64,000 bases of DNA from an uncultured Clostridia bacterium (GTDB lineage: Bacteria > Bacillota > Clostridia > Oscillospirales > Ruminococcaceae). The translations under genes and the position numbers were made by a program. Below, piece after piece: positions 45,367-53,052 of this stretch. The first letter of the stretch is position 1. The number at the start of each line of letters is the position of its first letter. The stretch covers positions 16,108 to 80,107 of the forward strand of contig CANQNF010000009.1 of the NCBI GenBank assembly GCA_947625125.1, given 5' to 3'. The notes beneath the pieces are model-generated. The model searched no databases. It had not been told where the DNA came from and saw only the letters and a list, made by a program, of their open reading frames with translations.

Positions 45367-47457
45367 CTACAGTTCGACCTTTACGCACTTTTTGCCGGTA
45401 AGCCTTTCGCTCAGCTCGTCCGGCTGGCTGGTGCCGAAGTAGAGCGTGGTCTTTGCATTTTCGTCAAAGTACCGCCTGCCCTCGGCATTCACGACCGTAA
45501 GCGCGCTCTTTTTTATCTCAATTGAGACGGTTTTCTCCTCGTTTTTGCCAAGTTTTACCTTTTTAAAGGAGCAAAGCGCGTGATTTCGGACCGCGTCGGG
45601 AGAAGTCGAACGGAAGTAGACCTCGAGCACGTCGGCGGTCTCGCGGCCGCTGTTTTTAAGCTTCACGTCGGCCTTTATCACCTCTTCGCAATCCTTGACG
45701 TCGGCGCTTTCCACGCTCACGTCGCCGTAGCTCAGGCCGAACCCGAACGGGAACAGCACGTTGTCGTCCTCGGCGCGCTCGTTGCGGTAGGTGCGGTATC
45801 TCATGGAATAATCAGTAAAATCAGGAAGCTTTTTCACGTCCTTGTAGAACGTCACCGGCAGCTTTCCGCAGGGGGACGTCTTGCCAAACAGAATTTCAGC
45901 GACGGCCTTGCCGCCCTCGGAGCCCGGGTAAAACGCCTGTAACAGGGCGTTCGGCTCTGTCTCAACGTTGAGCGAGGAGCCGCTGACCAAAATTATCACG
46001 GTCGGCTTGCCGATCTCCATGACCTTTTTGACCAAAAGCCTCTGCGAGTCGGGGAGATTCAGGGTCAGCTTGTCGCCCGAGGCGTCGGTGTTCGAGGCGT
46101 CGCCCTGCTCGCCCTCAAGAGTCTCGTCGAGGCCGAGGCACAAAACGACCACGTCGGAGTGCTCGGCGACGATTTGGGCCTCGGCTATTCTGTCGCCCGG
46201 AAGCGCGAGCCCCTCGATCCTGTCCCTGAAGAGGTCGCAGCCCTCGGAGAACAGCACCCTGCCCGGGAACGCGTCCTGAATGCCCTCTAAAATCGTTATG
46301 TAGCGGGATGCCGTGCCGTGGTAGTTGCCCATCAGCGCTTTGCGGCTCTGTGCATTCGGGCCGATAACGCCGATAGTGCCTATCTTTTCGGGGTCAAGCG
46401 GCAGGATACCGTCGTTTTTGAGGAGCACGCAGGCGTTGCGGCCTGCCTCTAAGCTTATGTCAAGGTGCTCTTTGGACTCGACGTCCATGTAGGAGAGGCT
46501 GTCAAATTCCGTCTCATCGAACATCCCGAGCCTCATTCTTGTGCGCATAAGGTGCTCGGCAGCCTCGGTTATCTCCTCCTCGGAAATCAGGCCGTCCTGG
46601 TAGGCCTTATAGACCATCAGGTATGTCGAGCCGCAGTTCACGTCGCAGCCGTTTTTCAGCGCGAGCGCCACCGATTCCTCGGGGGTCGCGGTGACATGGT
46701 GGTTCTCGTGGAAGTCCTTTATCGCCCAGCAGTCCGAAACGAAATAGCCGTCAAAGCCCCATTCTACGAGTTTTTTGTGCAGATATTCAGAGCCGCAGCA
46801 GGGCTCTCCGTTGGTGCGGTTGTACGCGCCCATCACGCCCTCGACCTTGGCCTCTTTGACGAGCGCCTCGAAAGCGGGGAGATATGTCTCCTCCATGTCC
46901 TTGGGGTCGGCCACGGCGTCAAACTCATGCCGAAGCGCCTCGGGACCGGAATGGACCGCAAAGTGCTTGGCGCAGGCTGCTGCCCTTAAATACTCGCCGT
47001 CGCCCTGGATTCCTTTAACAAACGCGCAGCCGAGGCGGGATGTGAGATATGGGTCCTCGCCGTATGTCTCGTGTCCCCTGCCCCAACGCGGGTCGCGGAA
47101 GATGTTTATGTTCGGGCTCCAGAGCGTGAGGCCCTTGTAGATGTCGCGGTCGCCCTTTTTCGAGTATTCGTTGTATTTGGCGCGGCACTCTATCGAGATG
47201 ACCTCGGCGACGGTGCGCAGAAGCTCCTCGTCAAAGGAAGCCGCAAGCCCGATGGCCTGGGGGAACATGGTGCCGACTCCGGCCCTCGCAACGCCGTGCA
47301 AGCCCTCGTTCCACCAGTTATAGGCTTCGACAGAGAGCCGCTCGATGGCGGGAGCTCCGAATTTAAGCTGCTCGCAGCGCTCCAAAAGGGTCATCTTCGA
47401 CACTAAATCGTGGGCGCGCTCTTCACAGGTTTTGGTTTTGTCTCTATAAATTTCCAT
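45367..47457 (-). CDS. GH3 family beta-glycosidase (beta-xylosidase/glucosidase type)
   Basis: The 696-residue protein has the GH3 TIM-barrel (RDPRWGRGHETYGEDPYL, AKHFAVHSG) with nucleophile Asp242 in YFVSDCWAI, the alpha/beta sandwich domain (GVIGPNAQ, VVLCLGLDETLEGE) and a C-terminal fibronectin III-like domain (about 590-690). The NWWNEGLHGVARAG opening is typical of the beta-xylosidase branch. No signal peptide is present, so it is cytoplasmic. With GH10 and GH43 it makes a plausible xylan-degrading set. Confidence 0.94.
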   Translation of the reverse strand: MEIYRDKTKTCEERAHDLVSKMTLLERCEQLKFGAPAIERLSVEAYNWWNEGLHGVARAGVGTMFPQAIGLAASFDEELLRTVAEVISIECRAKYNEYSKKGDRDIYKGLTLWSPNINIFRDPRWGRGHETYGEDPYLTSRLGCAFVKGIQGDGEYLRAAACAKHFAVHSGPEALRHEFDAVADPKDMEETYLPAFEALVKEAKVEGVMGAYNRTNGEPCCGSEYLHKKLVEWGFDGYFVSDCWAIKDFHENHHVTATPEESVALALKNGCDVNCGSTYLMVYKAYQDGLISEEEITEAAEHLMRTRMRLGMFDETEFDSLSYMDVESKEHLDISLEAGRNACVLLKNDGILPLDPEKIGTIGVIGPNAQSRKALMGNYHGTASRYITILEGIQDAFPGRVLFSEGCDLFRDRIEGLALPGDRIAEAQIVAEHSDVVVLCLGLDETLEGEQGDASNTDASGDKLTLNLPDSQRLLVKKVMEIGKPTVIILVSGSSLNVETEPNALLQAFYPGSEGGKAVAEILFGKTSPCGKLPVTFYKDVKKLPDFTDYSMRYRTYRNERAEDDNVLFPFGFGLSYGDVSVESADVKDCEEVIKADVKLKNSGRETADVLEVYFRSTSPDAVRNHALCSFKKVKLGKNEEKTVSIEIKKSALTVVNAEGRRYFDENAKTTLYFGTSQPDELSERLTGKKCVKVEL

Positions 47458-47486
47458 ATGTACCTCCCGAATATTTAGTCATCTCT

Positions 47487-47515
47487 ATTGTACTAAAAAT
47501 TGCAGAAAAAATCAA
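47487..47515 (-). promoter_or_regulatory. Promoter of GH3
   Basis: On the minus strand TTGATT (plus 47510-47515), 17-bp spacer, TACAAT (plus 47487-47492). A cgggaggt site lies before the ATG. Confidence 0.65.
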
Positions 47516-47544
47516 TCGGTTTTTAAAAGTTTTTTTATTTTTTA

Positions 47545-47573
47545 TTGAATTTTCGCGCTCCCTGTGGTATAAT
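47545..47573 (+). promoter_or_regulatory. Promoter of proC
   Basis: TTGAAT (47545-47550), 17-bp spacer, TATAAT (47568-47573), facing away from the GH3 promoter. Confidence 0.7.
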
Positions 47574-47660
47574 CGTAGAGGTTCGGAAATCGGTTTTCCG
47601 GCAATATGATAATTTGTTAATTTTTTGCGGAGCATTCCGCGATGACAGGGAGGTTAAATT

Positions 47661-48467
47661 ATGAATTTTACCGTATTCGGATTCGGACACATGGGCTCGG
47701 CAATCGTGGCGGGAGGTCTTAGGTCGGGAGTCCTTAAGGCAGGCGACGTGACGGTCGTCGATAAAGACGAAAAGGGTCTCATTCGCGCAAATAAAATGGG
47801 TATCGACTGCACGACCCGCGACCCGGATATCATACTCGAAAAAAAGCCCGACGTAATCATGACAGCCGTGAGACCGGCAGACCTTGAGGGGCTTGCAGGC
47901 GAGCTGGACGGAAAAATCGGCAGAAATACGCTTATCCTCTCGATTTGCGCAGGCAAGCACCTTATAACGCTCGGCGACCTGTTCGGAATCGACAAAAAAA
48001 TCATCCGCATAATGCCGAACACCCCGGCTCTTGTCGGCGAGGGGATGAGCGCGCTATGCGGAAACAGGAACGTGACCGGGGATGACTTTGACTGGGCGCT
48101 TGAGCTGTTCGGAAGCTTCGGCAAGGCCGAGGTCGTCGATGAGGACCTTTTCGACTGCGTGACCGCAGTTTCGGGCTCGGGGCCTGCGTATGCGTACGAC
48201 TTTATAATCGCGCTCAAAATCTATGCGAAGAACCGCGGGATGTCCGAGGAAGTCGCCAAGGAATTCGCTGCGCAGACCGTTTTAGGCGCCGCTAAGATGG
48301 TTCTTGAGAGCGATGAGGAGCCCGAGACGCTTCTTGACAACATATGCGTACCCAGGGGCACGACCATCGAAGCGATGAAAGTCTTGAAAGACTCCGGCTT
48401 TGAAAAGATAATTTATAACGCCGCAGTCGCCTGCGAAAAGCGCTCAAGGGAGCTTGGGAGAAACTGA
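47661..48467 (+). CDS. proC: Pyrroline-5-carboxylate reductase
   Basis: The 268-residue enzyme makes proline. It has an N-terminal NAD(P)-binding FGFGHMGSAIVAGGL, the IIRIMPNTPALVGEGMSAL segment, and the ProC signature near the C-terminus, here DNICVPRGTTIEAMKVL. AVSGSGPAYAYDFI marks the dimer domain. It is monocistronic between its own promoter and terminator. Confidence 0.96.
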   Translation: MNFTVFGFGHMGSAIVAGGLRSGVLKAGDVTVVDKDEKGLIRANKMGIDCTTRDPDIILEKKPDVIMTAVRPADLEGLAGELDGKIGRNTLILSICAGKHLITLGDLFGIDKKIIRIMPNTPALVGEGMSALCGNRNVTGDDFDWALELFGSFGKAEVVDEDLFDCVTAVSGSGPAYAYDFIIALKIYAKNRGMSEEVAKEFAAQTVLGAAKMVLESDEEPETLLDNICVPRGTTIEAMKVLKDSGFEKIIYNAAVACEKRSRELGRN

Positions 48468-48504
48468 GCCCGGTTCGAGGACGGCTCCGCCGAAAAAACA
48501 AAAC

Positions 48505-48545
48505 AAAAAACAGGCATGGGTTTAAGCCCACGCCTGCTTTTTTAT
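48505..48545. terminator. Bidirectional terminator between proC and the surface-protein array
   Basis: caggcatggg/cccacgcctg stem (48511-48536) with an A-run on one side and a T-run on the other, serving converging proC and the first surface-protein gene. Confidence 0.88.
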
Positions 48546-48552
48546 TCGGAAA

Positions 48553-49302
48553 TTAGTGCTTCTTGGAAACAGCGACAGCTGCAAGAGCCATGACAGCCGG
48601 AACAACAGCAAGAGCTAAGCCGGTAGCAGGAGCAGCGGGAGTCTCGGCGGGAGCTTCAGCAGGAGCTTCGGCCTCAGCCTCAGCGGGAGCCTCGGTCTCG
48701 GCGGGAGCCTCAGCCTCTGCCTCAGCAGGAGCCTCTGCCTCAGCCTCAGCCTCAGCCTCGGCCTCGGCGGGAGCCTCTTCCTCAGCGGCAGCGGCGTCGA
48801 TGCCGGAAACTACTTCAAAGCCGTAAAGGGTGGTGTCGCCGGTGTAGGTGAGCATGAAGTTGAAGAAGCCGGTGTTAGAGTTAGCGATAGCGAAAGGAGC
48901 GTTGGCAACGATGGTGGCAACAGGAACTATTGCAACTTTCTTGCCGTCAGCTTCGGTGATATTCTCAGCCGGAATGTCGGTCATCTCAAGGCCGCCGTTC
49001 TCAGTCTGGAAGCCGATCTGAGTGATGTCGCCGGTGAAGGTGATGCGAACGGAAGCGTCGGTGTTAGCGAAAGCAGCGAGAACATCGTTGAGAACGGTGC
49101 CGCCGCCTACCCAGTTGGTGGCTAATCTGCCCCAGCCGCCTTCTCCGCCGTCGTCAAGCTTAGCGCCGGACGCAACGTCCAAGCTCTCCATATACTGGCC
49201 GCCGGTGGTGGTCATCGAATAGATAACATCCTCAGCGAAAACAGCAACGGTAAGAGAGAATACCATGACAAGCGCCATGGCGATTGCTAAAATTTTCTTC
49301 AT
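48553..49302 (-). CDS. Secreted surface protein of the Ala/Glu-stalk array, member 1
   Basis: The 249-residue protein has a signal peptide (MKKILAIAMALVMV..., cleavage near VFAED), an N-terminal domain (about 24-165) rich in Gly, Thr and beta-prone residues with GGWGRLATNWVGGGTVLND and IGFQTENGGLEM segments, an Ala/Glu/Pro-rich stalk (about 168-222), and a C-terminal tail with PATG at 225-228, a hydrophobic helix and SKKH. The tail resembles a sortase sorting signal of unusual type. The domain was not recognised; a carbohydrate-binding fold is only a guess. GGAGG-type site upstream. Confidence 0.72.
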   Translation of the reverse strand: MKKILAIAMALVMVFSLTVAVFAEDVIYSMTTTGGQYMESLDVASGAKLDDGGEGGWGRLATNWVGGGTVLNDVLAAFANTDASVRITFTGDITQIGFQTENGGLEMTDIPAENITEADGKKVAIVPVATIVANAPFAIANSNTGFFNFMLTYTGDTTLYGFEVVSGIDAAAAEEEAPAEAEAEAEAEAEAPAEAEAEAPAETEAPAEAEAEAPAEAPAETPAAPATGLALAVVPAVMALAAVAVSKKH

Positions 49303-49479
49303 AATATAATTCCTCCAAACTTTTTTGATTACACTTTTCGTATAATCTCATTTATATTTTTGCATAATCGGAGAAGAATGTCAAGCTTTTTTCTCATTTA
49401 TAGCAATATACCCAAAATTTTATAGTTTTTCTGTACATTTTGCGGAATACCATCGGCATGGGCTTCTGCTCCTCCGCAC

Positions 49480-49628
49480 GCGCCCCTCCCTCCGATACCG
49501 GGTGCGGGGGCGAAGCCCCCGTCGGCCGCAGGCCGACGGAAACGGCGCTTTGCGCCGTTTCCAGGGTCCGGCGAAGCCGGACCCTGGGCTTCGCCGTAGG
49601 AGCAGGAGGCTTCGGGAGGGAGGGGCGC
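49480..49628. repeat. Compact multi-branched hairpin element between surface-protein genes
   Basis: Outer 14-bp arms gcgcccctccctcc (49480-49493) and ggagggaggggcgc (49615-49628) enclose adjacent perfect hairpins: 49505-49521 (gaa loop), 49521-49537 (gca loop), 49538-49562 (11-bp arms, ttt loop) and 49562-49586 (11-bp arms, gaa loop). The element fills most of the 391-bp gap 49303-49694. The design is the same as at 11995-12069 and 31128-31257. Confidence 0.85.
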
Positions 49629-49645
49629 TCTCCATGCAGAAGGCA

Positions 49646-49677
49646 CGAAAAAAAGCAGGCCGTCTCCGACCTGCTTC
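49646..49677 (-). terminator. Terminator of surface-protein gene 2
   Basis: Minus-strand stem agcagg/cctgct, extended by partial pairing, then ttttttt. Confidence 0.82.
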
Positions 49678-49694
49678 TATGCTTTATTCAGCTA

Positions 49695-50411
49695 TCAGTG
49701 CTTCTTGGAAACAGCGGCAGCTGCAAGAGCCATGACGGCCGGGATGACTGCGAGGGCGATACCGGTGGACGGAGCCTTGGCAGTCTCGGCGGGAGCCTCA
49801 GCAGCGGGAGCTTCGGCCTCAGCGGCAGGAGCTTCAGCAGGAGCCTCAGCCTCGGCAGCGGCTTCCTCAGCCTCAGCGGGAGCCTCTTCGGCCTCGGCGG
49901 GAGCCTCAGCGGCCTCGTCGGGAACGGAAACTCTCAGGACGATCTTGGAAGCAGTCTTTGCCCAAGAACCGCCGGCGTTGAGTATGATGGAAAGGTTGGC
50001 AGCGTCAACGCCGCTGTTTACGACCATCTCGTTGAAAGCTGCGGCGGGAACGGTGATGACATAGCCCTCGTCGGTGAAGCCGTAGGTCTCGCCGATACCT
50101 TCGGTCTTGAGACCGCCGGCCTCAGACCAGTTTACGGTGTCCTGAGTGCAGATTTGGAACCAAGCGTCCATGACTTCGGCCTGTCTGTCGCCGTCGACAA
50201 GGTCGGTGCCGATCATCTCGATAACAGCGCCCTCGGTGCCGATAGCGTTAAAGAAATCGGTGGCGTTGGCGTCGCCGTTCTGGATAAGGGTGGTCCAGCC
50301 GAAAGCTACCTTGACCGGGGAAGTGTACTCGTAAATAGTCTCTGCGGAAGCAGTGACTGCGAGCGCCATAACCATAACGACGGCCATGGCAATTGCAAGA
50401 ATTTTCTTCAT
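49695..50411 (-). CDS. Secreted surface protein of the Ala/Glu-stalk array, member 2
   Basis: The start at 50411 (MKKILAIAMAVVMVMAL) follows a TGGAGG site; the frame extends 15 codons upstream without purpose. The product has about 238 residues: signal peptide ending near ASAET, N-terminal domain of about 140 residues with aromatic-rich patches (FGWTTLIQNGD, DAWFQICTQDTVNW, GGSWAKTASKIVLRV), Ala/Glu stalk, then APSTG, hydrophobic helix and SKKH. The C-terminal 30 codons are nearly identical in DNA to those of the neighbours, while the N-terminal domain differs. Aromatic patches fit a sugar-binding beta-sandwich, not proven. Confidence 0.72.
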   Translation of the reverse strand: MKKILAIAMAVVMVMALAVTASAETIYEYTSPVKVAFGWTTLIQNGDANATDFFNAIGTEGAVIEMIGTDLVDGDRQAEVMDAWFQICTQDTVNWSEAGGLKTEGIGETYGFTDEGYVITVPAAAFNEMVVNSGVDAANLSIILNAGGSWAKTASKIVLRVSVPDEAAEAPAEAEEAPAEAEEAAAEAEAPAEAPAAEAEAPAAEAPAETAKAPSTGIALAVIPAVMALAAAAVSKKH

Positions 50412-50466
50412 GGTATTTTCCTCCATATTTTCATCTTTTAGTGCGGCTGCCCGCATCTATGAATAT

Positions 50467-50495
50467 ATTATAATACATCCGTCCACGAAAGTCAA
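50467..50495 (-). promoter_or_regulatory. Promoter of surface-protein gene 2
   Basis: Minus strand TTGACT (plus 50490-50495), 17-bp spacer, TATAAT (plus 50467-50472). Confidence 0.82.
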
Positions 50496-50540
50496 TAGCT
50501 TTTTGAATTTTCGGTATCATGGTTTTGACCTATTATAATA

Positions 50541-50570
50541 AAAAAAGAAAGCCCCCGACCGAGGGCTTTC
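50541..50570 (-). terminator. Terminator of surface-protein gene 3
   Basis: Minus-strand gaaagccctc/gggggctttc stem followed by ttttttta. Confidence 0.88.
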
Positions 50571-50611
50571 TCTTATTTTCGGTTCATCGACCTGCGGAGC
50601 CTATCCGCAAA

Positions 50612-51403
50612 TCAGTGCTTCTTGGAAACAGCGGCAGCTGCAAGAGCCATGACGGCCGGAACAACTGCAAGAGCGATACCGGTAGACGGAGCCTTGGCTG
50701 TCTCGGTGGGAGCCTCAGTAGTCTCAGCCTCAGCAGGAGCCTCAGCGGGAGCTTCCTCAGCCTCAGCGGGAGCCTCAGCCTCAGCCTCGGCAGGGGCTTC
50801 CTCAGCCTCAGCCTCAGCAGGAGCAGCGCCCTCGGCAGTCTCGCCGTTGTAGCTGTTGTAGGTGATGGTCATGGTCGCCTCGGTGACGGCGGCGAGATAG
50901 GTCTGGATAGAAGCGGCGTCAGAGCCTGCGACAGCGGTGACGGCGGCAGTGACCTGATCGTTAAAGGTGAAGCAGTGGTTCTGGCTGTAGCCGGCAGAGG
51001 TGTCGAGAGGGCCGAGGTCGTAGTCGTAAGTACCGGCAACCGCAACGGTAACATCGTCGTAACCGTCAGCCTTGATAACGATGTCGGAAACGGTGACGTT
51101 GATCTTCGAGGTATCGCCGTCGGTGTCAAAGCTTCCGTCGTCGATCTGTACGCCGAACTGGATGTTGGCGGTGGTGGCGAGGGTGGAGACGTTCGAGAAG
51201 TCGGTCCACTTGAGCTCATAGGTTTCGCCAAGGTTTACCATGACGTCGCCGGGAGTGGCCTGGAGCCATGTCCAAGTGGCGGTGTCCTGATACCAGAAGT
51301 GGCAGGTCAGATACTTGTTGTCAAGGTTCACGGCAGAGGCGGGAACGCAAAGTACTGCGACGGTGAGAACCAAAGCAACGCAAATCGCAAAAATTCTTTT
51401 CAT
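50612..51403 (-). CDS. Secreted surface protein of the Ala/Glu-stalk array, member 3
   Basis: The 263-residue product has a signal peptide (MKRIFAICVALVLTVAV..., cleavage near SASAV), an N-terminal domain (about 25-195) with CHFWYQDTATWTWLQATPGD, QFGVQIDDGSFDTDGD and VTVSDIVIKADGYDD segments, an Ala/Glu stalk, then APSTG, hydrophobic helix and SKKH. The Trp/Tyr cluster near the N-terminus is suggestive of a glycan-binding surface. A TTGACA box upstream (plus tgtcaa near 51478-51483) probably belongs to its promoter. A gaggaat site precedes the ATG. Confidence 0.72.
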   Translation of the reverse strand: MKRIFAICVALVLTVAVLCVPASAVNLDNKYLTCHFWYQDTATWTWLQATPGDVMVNLGETYELKWTDFSNVSTLATTANIQFGVQIDDGSFDTDGDTSKINVTVSDIVIKADGYDDVTVAVAGTYDYDLGPLDTSAGYSQNHCFTFNDQVTAAVTAVAGSDAASIQTYLAAVTEATMTITYNSYNGETAEGAAPAEAEAEEAPAEAEAEAPAEAEEAPAEAPAEAETTEAPTETAKAPSTGIALAVVPAVMALAAAAVSKKH

Positions 51404-51522
51404 GATTCATTCCTCCAAACATTTTTTAGTTGTCAAACGACAGCTTACTTTATTATTTTCTCATATTATGGCAGGTTTGTCAATAATGCAAAGTGCATAA
51501 TAATCAATGTTTAAAATTGTTC

Positions 51523-51555
51523 AAAAAAGAAAAGCCCGCCGTAAAAGGCAGGCTT
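51523..51555 (-). terminator. Terminator of surface-protein gene 4
   Basis: Minus-strand aagcctgcc/ggcgggctt stem followed by ttctttttt. Confidence 0.85.
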
Positions 51556-51588
51556 GATTCTTTTAATTTTTATTCCAAAATCGCTAAA

Positions 51589-52236
51589 TCAGTGCTTCTT
51601 GGAAACAGCGACAGCTGCAAGAGCCATGACGGCCGGGATAACAGCAAGAGCTAAGCCGGTAGCAGGAGCAGCGGCAGTCTCGGCGGGAGCCTCAGCGGCA
51701 GGAGCCTCAGCGGGAGCTTCCTCAGCCTCAGCCTCGGCAGGAGCTTCAGCTTCAGCCTCAGTCTCGGCAGGGGCTTCCTCAGCCTCAGTCTCAGCAGGAG
51801 CGGCTGCGCCGGCAGCGGTCATAGAAACGGACTTAAGAACGAGGGGCTGCGGGTCTCCGCCGATCTGAACATAGATCTGAGTGCAGGGGGCGTCGGCCTT
51901 GATAACGGCAGTTACGGAAGCGTCGCCGGCAGCGAAAGTAGTGGTGTCGGAATCAGCGCCGTCATATTCGCAGACTACCTGTCCGGCAGCGGCAGCACCG
52001 CCGTCGAACTCGATGGTGATGGCCTCATAGCCGGTCATAGGAGCGTCGGAGCCGATCCACCAGCCGCGGCCGGTCCATGCGCCGCTGAAGGTGATGGTCT
52101 TGGTGGCTGCGTCGTACTCGGAATCCCAACCGGAAGTACCGAAGTTGTCAAGGGTGAGCGGGTCGTCGGCGAAAACGCAGACGGACATTGCCATAACCAT
52201 AACGAGGGCTACGGCGATAGCCAAAATTTTCTTCAT
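51589..52236 (-). CDS. Secreted surface protein of the Ala/Glu-stalk array, member 4
   Basis: The start at 52236 (MKKILAIAVALVMVMAM) follows a tggaggaa site. The 215-residue product has a signal peptide ending near VFADD, an N-terminal domain (about 25-140) with LDNFGTSGWDSEYD, SGAWTGRGWWIGSD and IYVQIGGDPQPLVLKSV segments that read like a carbohydrate-binding beta-sandwich, an Ala/Glu stalk, and the PATG-hydrophobic-SKKH tail. It is the first of the four in the direction of transcription; each has its own terminator, so they are not an operon. Confidence 0.73.
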   Translation of the reverse strand: MKKILAIAVALVMVMAMSVCVFADDPLTLDNFGTSGWDSEYDAATKTITFSGAWTGRGWWIGSDAPMTGYEAITIEFDGGAAAAGQVVCEYDGADSDTTTFAAGDASVTAVIKADAPCTQIYVQIGGDPQPLVLKSVSMTAAGAAAPAETEAEEAPAETEAEAEAPAEAEAEEAPAEAPAAEAPAETAAAPATGLALAVIPAVMALAAVAVSKKH

Positions 52237-52322
52237 GAAAAATTCCTCCATTTTCATTTGTTATGCAGTTTTGGGCGGAAGCTCCGCTGAAAAAATTCGG
52301 AAATTCCGCAGACTACGCAAAT

Positions 52323-52351
52323 ATTATATTACATCAAGGCCGAAAAGTCAA
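52323..52351 (-). promoter_or_regulatory. Promoter of surface-protein gene 4
   Basis: Minus strand TTGACT (plus 52346-52351), 17-bp spacer, TATAAT (plus 52323-52328). Confidence 0.85.
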
Positions 52352-52541
52352 TACTTTTTTTGAATTTTCGGCATAAAATTATTGAACAATAATTTAACGT
52401 TCGATTATATGATTTACACAATTTCCCGTTTTATTCATTATCATGAAGCCCGATTTTAAGCGCTTTGCGGGATGGTCGAAACAAAAGCCCGAAAAAAAGA
52501 ACAAAAAACAGGTTCAAAATTTTAAGGAGGGAACGTAGCAT

Positions 52542-52578
52542 ATAAAAATGCCGTCACGAACGATACGAAGTCCGCGAC
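52542..52578 (-). terminator. Terminator-like hairpin, paralogue of the one at 52743-52780
   Basis: Minus strand gtcgcggac/gttcgtgac stem (GU pairs allowed) then ggcattttta. Its sequence closely matches the hairpin about 196 bp further right, including the gatac(a/g)aag loop. Confidence 0.55.
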
Positions 52579-52630
52579 CATAGGGGGTCCCCGCAAAGCG
52601 CAGCTTTGTGGGGAAAAGCCGGAATCAGAA

Positions 52631-52703
52631 GCGTTATTTCTTGCCGCTCGACCGCCCTCGGCGACAACGATTGCCTCGGTTGTCTCACGGAGAAATAATC
52701 GCG
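52631..52703 (-). repeat. Covarying stem repeat, copy 1 (outside the mobile element)
   Basis: Outer arms gcgttatttct and agaaataatcgc are complementary. The core has ccctcggcgacaacgattg followed by cctcggttgtctc, with an inner stem gacaac/gttgtc. The other copies (56940-57008 and the nested copy at 57562-57647) share the core but have different, still complementary, arms. It lies in the gap 52237-53052, which has no gene. Confidence 0.75.
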
Positions 52704-52742
52704 TCTGCGCGCGGCGTGAGCGGTGACGCCCGAAATCATATT

Positions 52743-52780
52743 AAAAAGGGCGTCACAAGCGATACAAAGCTTGCGACGCC
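52743..52780 (-). terminator. Displaced terminator of the rRNA-tRNA operon
   Basis: Minus strand ggcgtcgcaagc/gcttgtgacgcc (12-bp arms, one mismatch) followed by ctttttaat. It begins one base past the tRNA-Trp 3'-end remnant at 52781-52810, so before the element integrated it would have terminated the tRNA cluster now located 10 kb away. Confidence 0.78.
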
Positions 52781-52810
52781 GTGGCAGGGGCAGTAAGATT
52801 CGAAAACCCT
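52781..52810 (-). other. Left attachment site (tRNA-Trp 3'-end remnant)
   Basis: gtggcaggggcag (52781-52793) exactly matches the end of the tRNA-Trp gene at 63035-63047; the following aagattcgaa resembles aggatttgaa with a few changes. This is the expected duplicated core of an integration at the tRNA 3' end. Confidence 0.82.
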
Positions 52811-52921
52811 GCAAGGCTTTTTCCAACTTCCTCCACCTTGCCCAAACCCGCTATATTACGGCGTTTTACAACAACCCACCCCTGCGCATTTCACCTGATT
52901 TCTCCCAACTTTTCGCGGGAT

Positions 52922-52944
52922 TAAAGGACAAATAAAGGACAAAA
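52922..52944. repeat. Subterminal paired repeat (probable integrase arm site), left
   Basis: Two taaaggacaaa units with an 11-bp period. Nearly the same pair stands at 62948-62971 near the other end, in the same orientation. Confidence 0.6.
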
Positions 52945-53052
52945 ACACGGCATACTCCTAAATTTTTTAGACATGATTCCTTTTAAATTACCGACTGTTC
53001 ACTTTTAAGACAGCGGCATTTTCCTGCTAAAGAACATAGCGCGGCGTGCCTT

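Noticed and set aside
48563..51868. Regular short repeats that first looked like a CRISPR array
   Set aside because: They are codon-level Ala/Glu/Pro repeats of the stalks inside reading frames, with no constant repeat length and no unique spacers.
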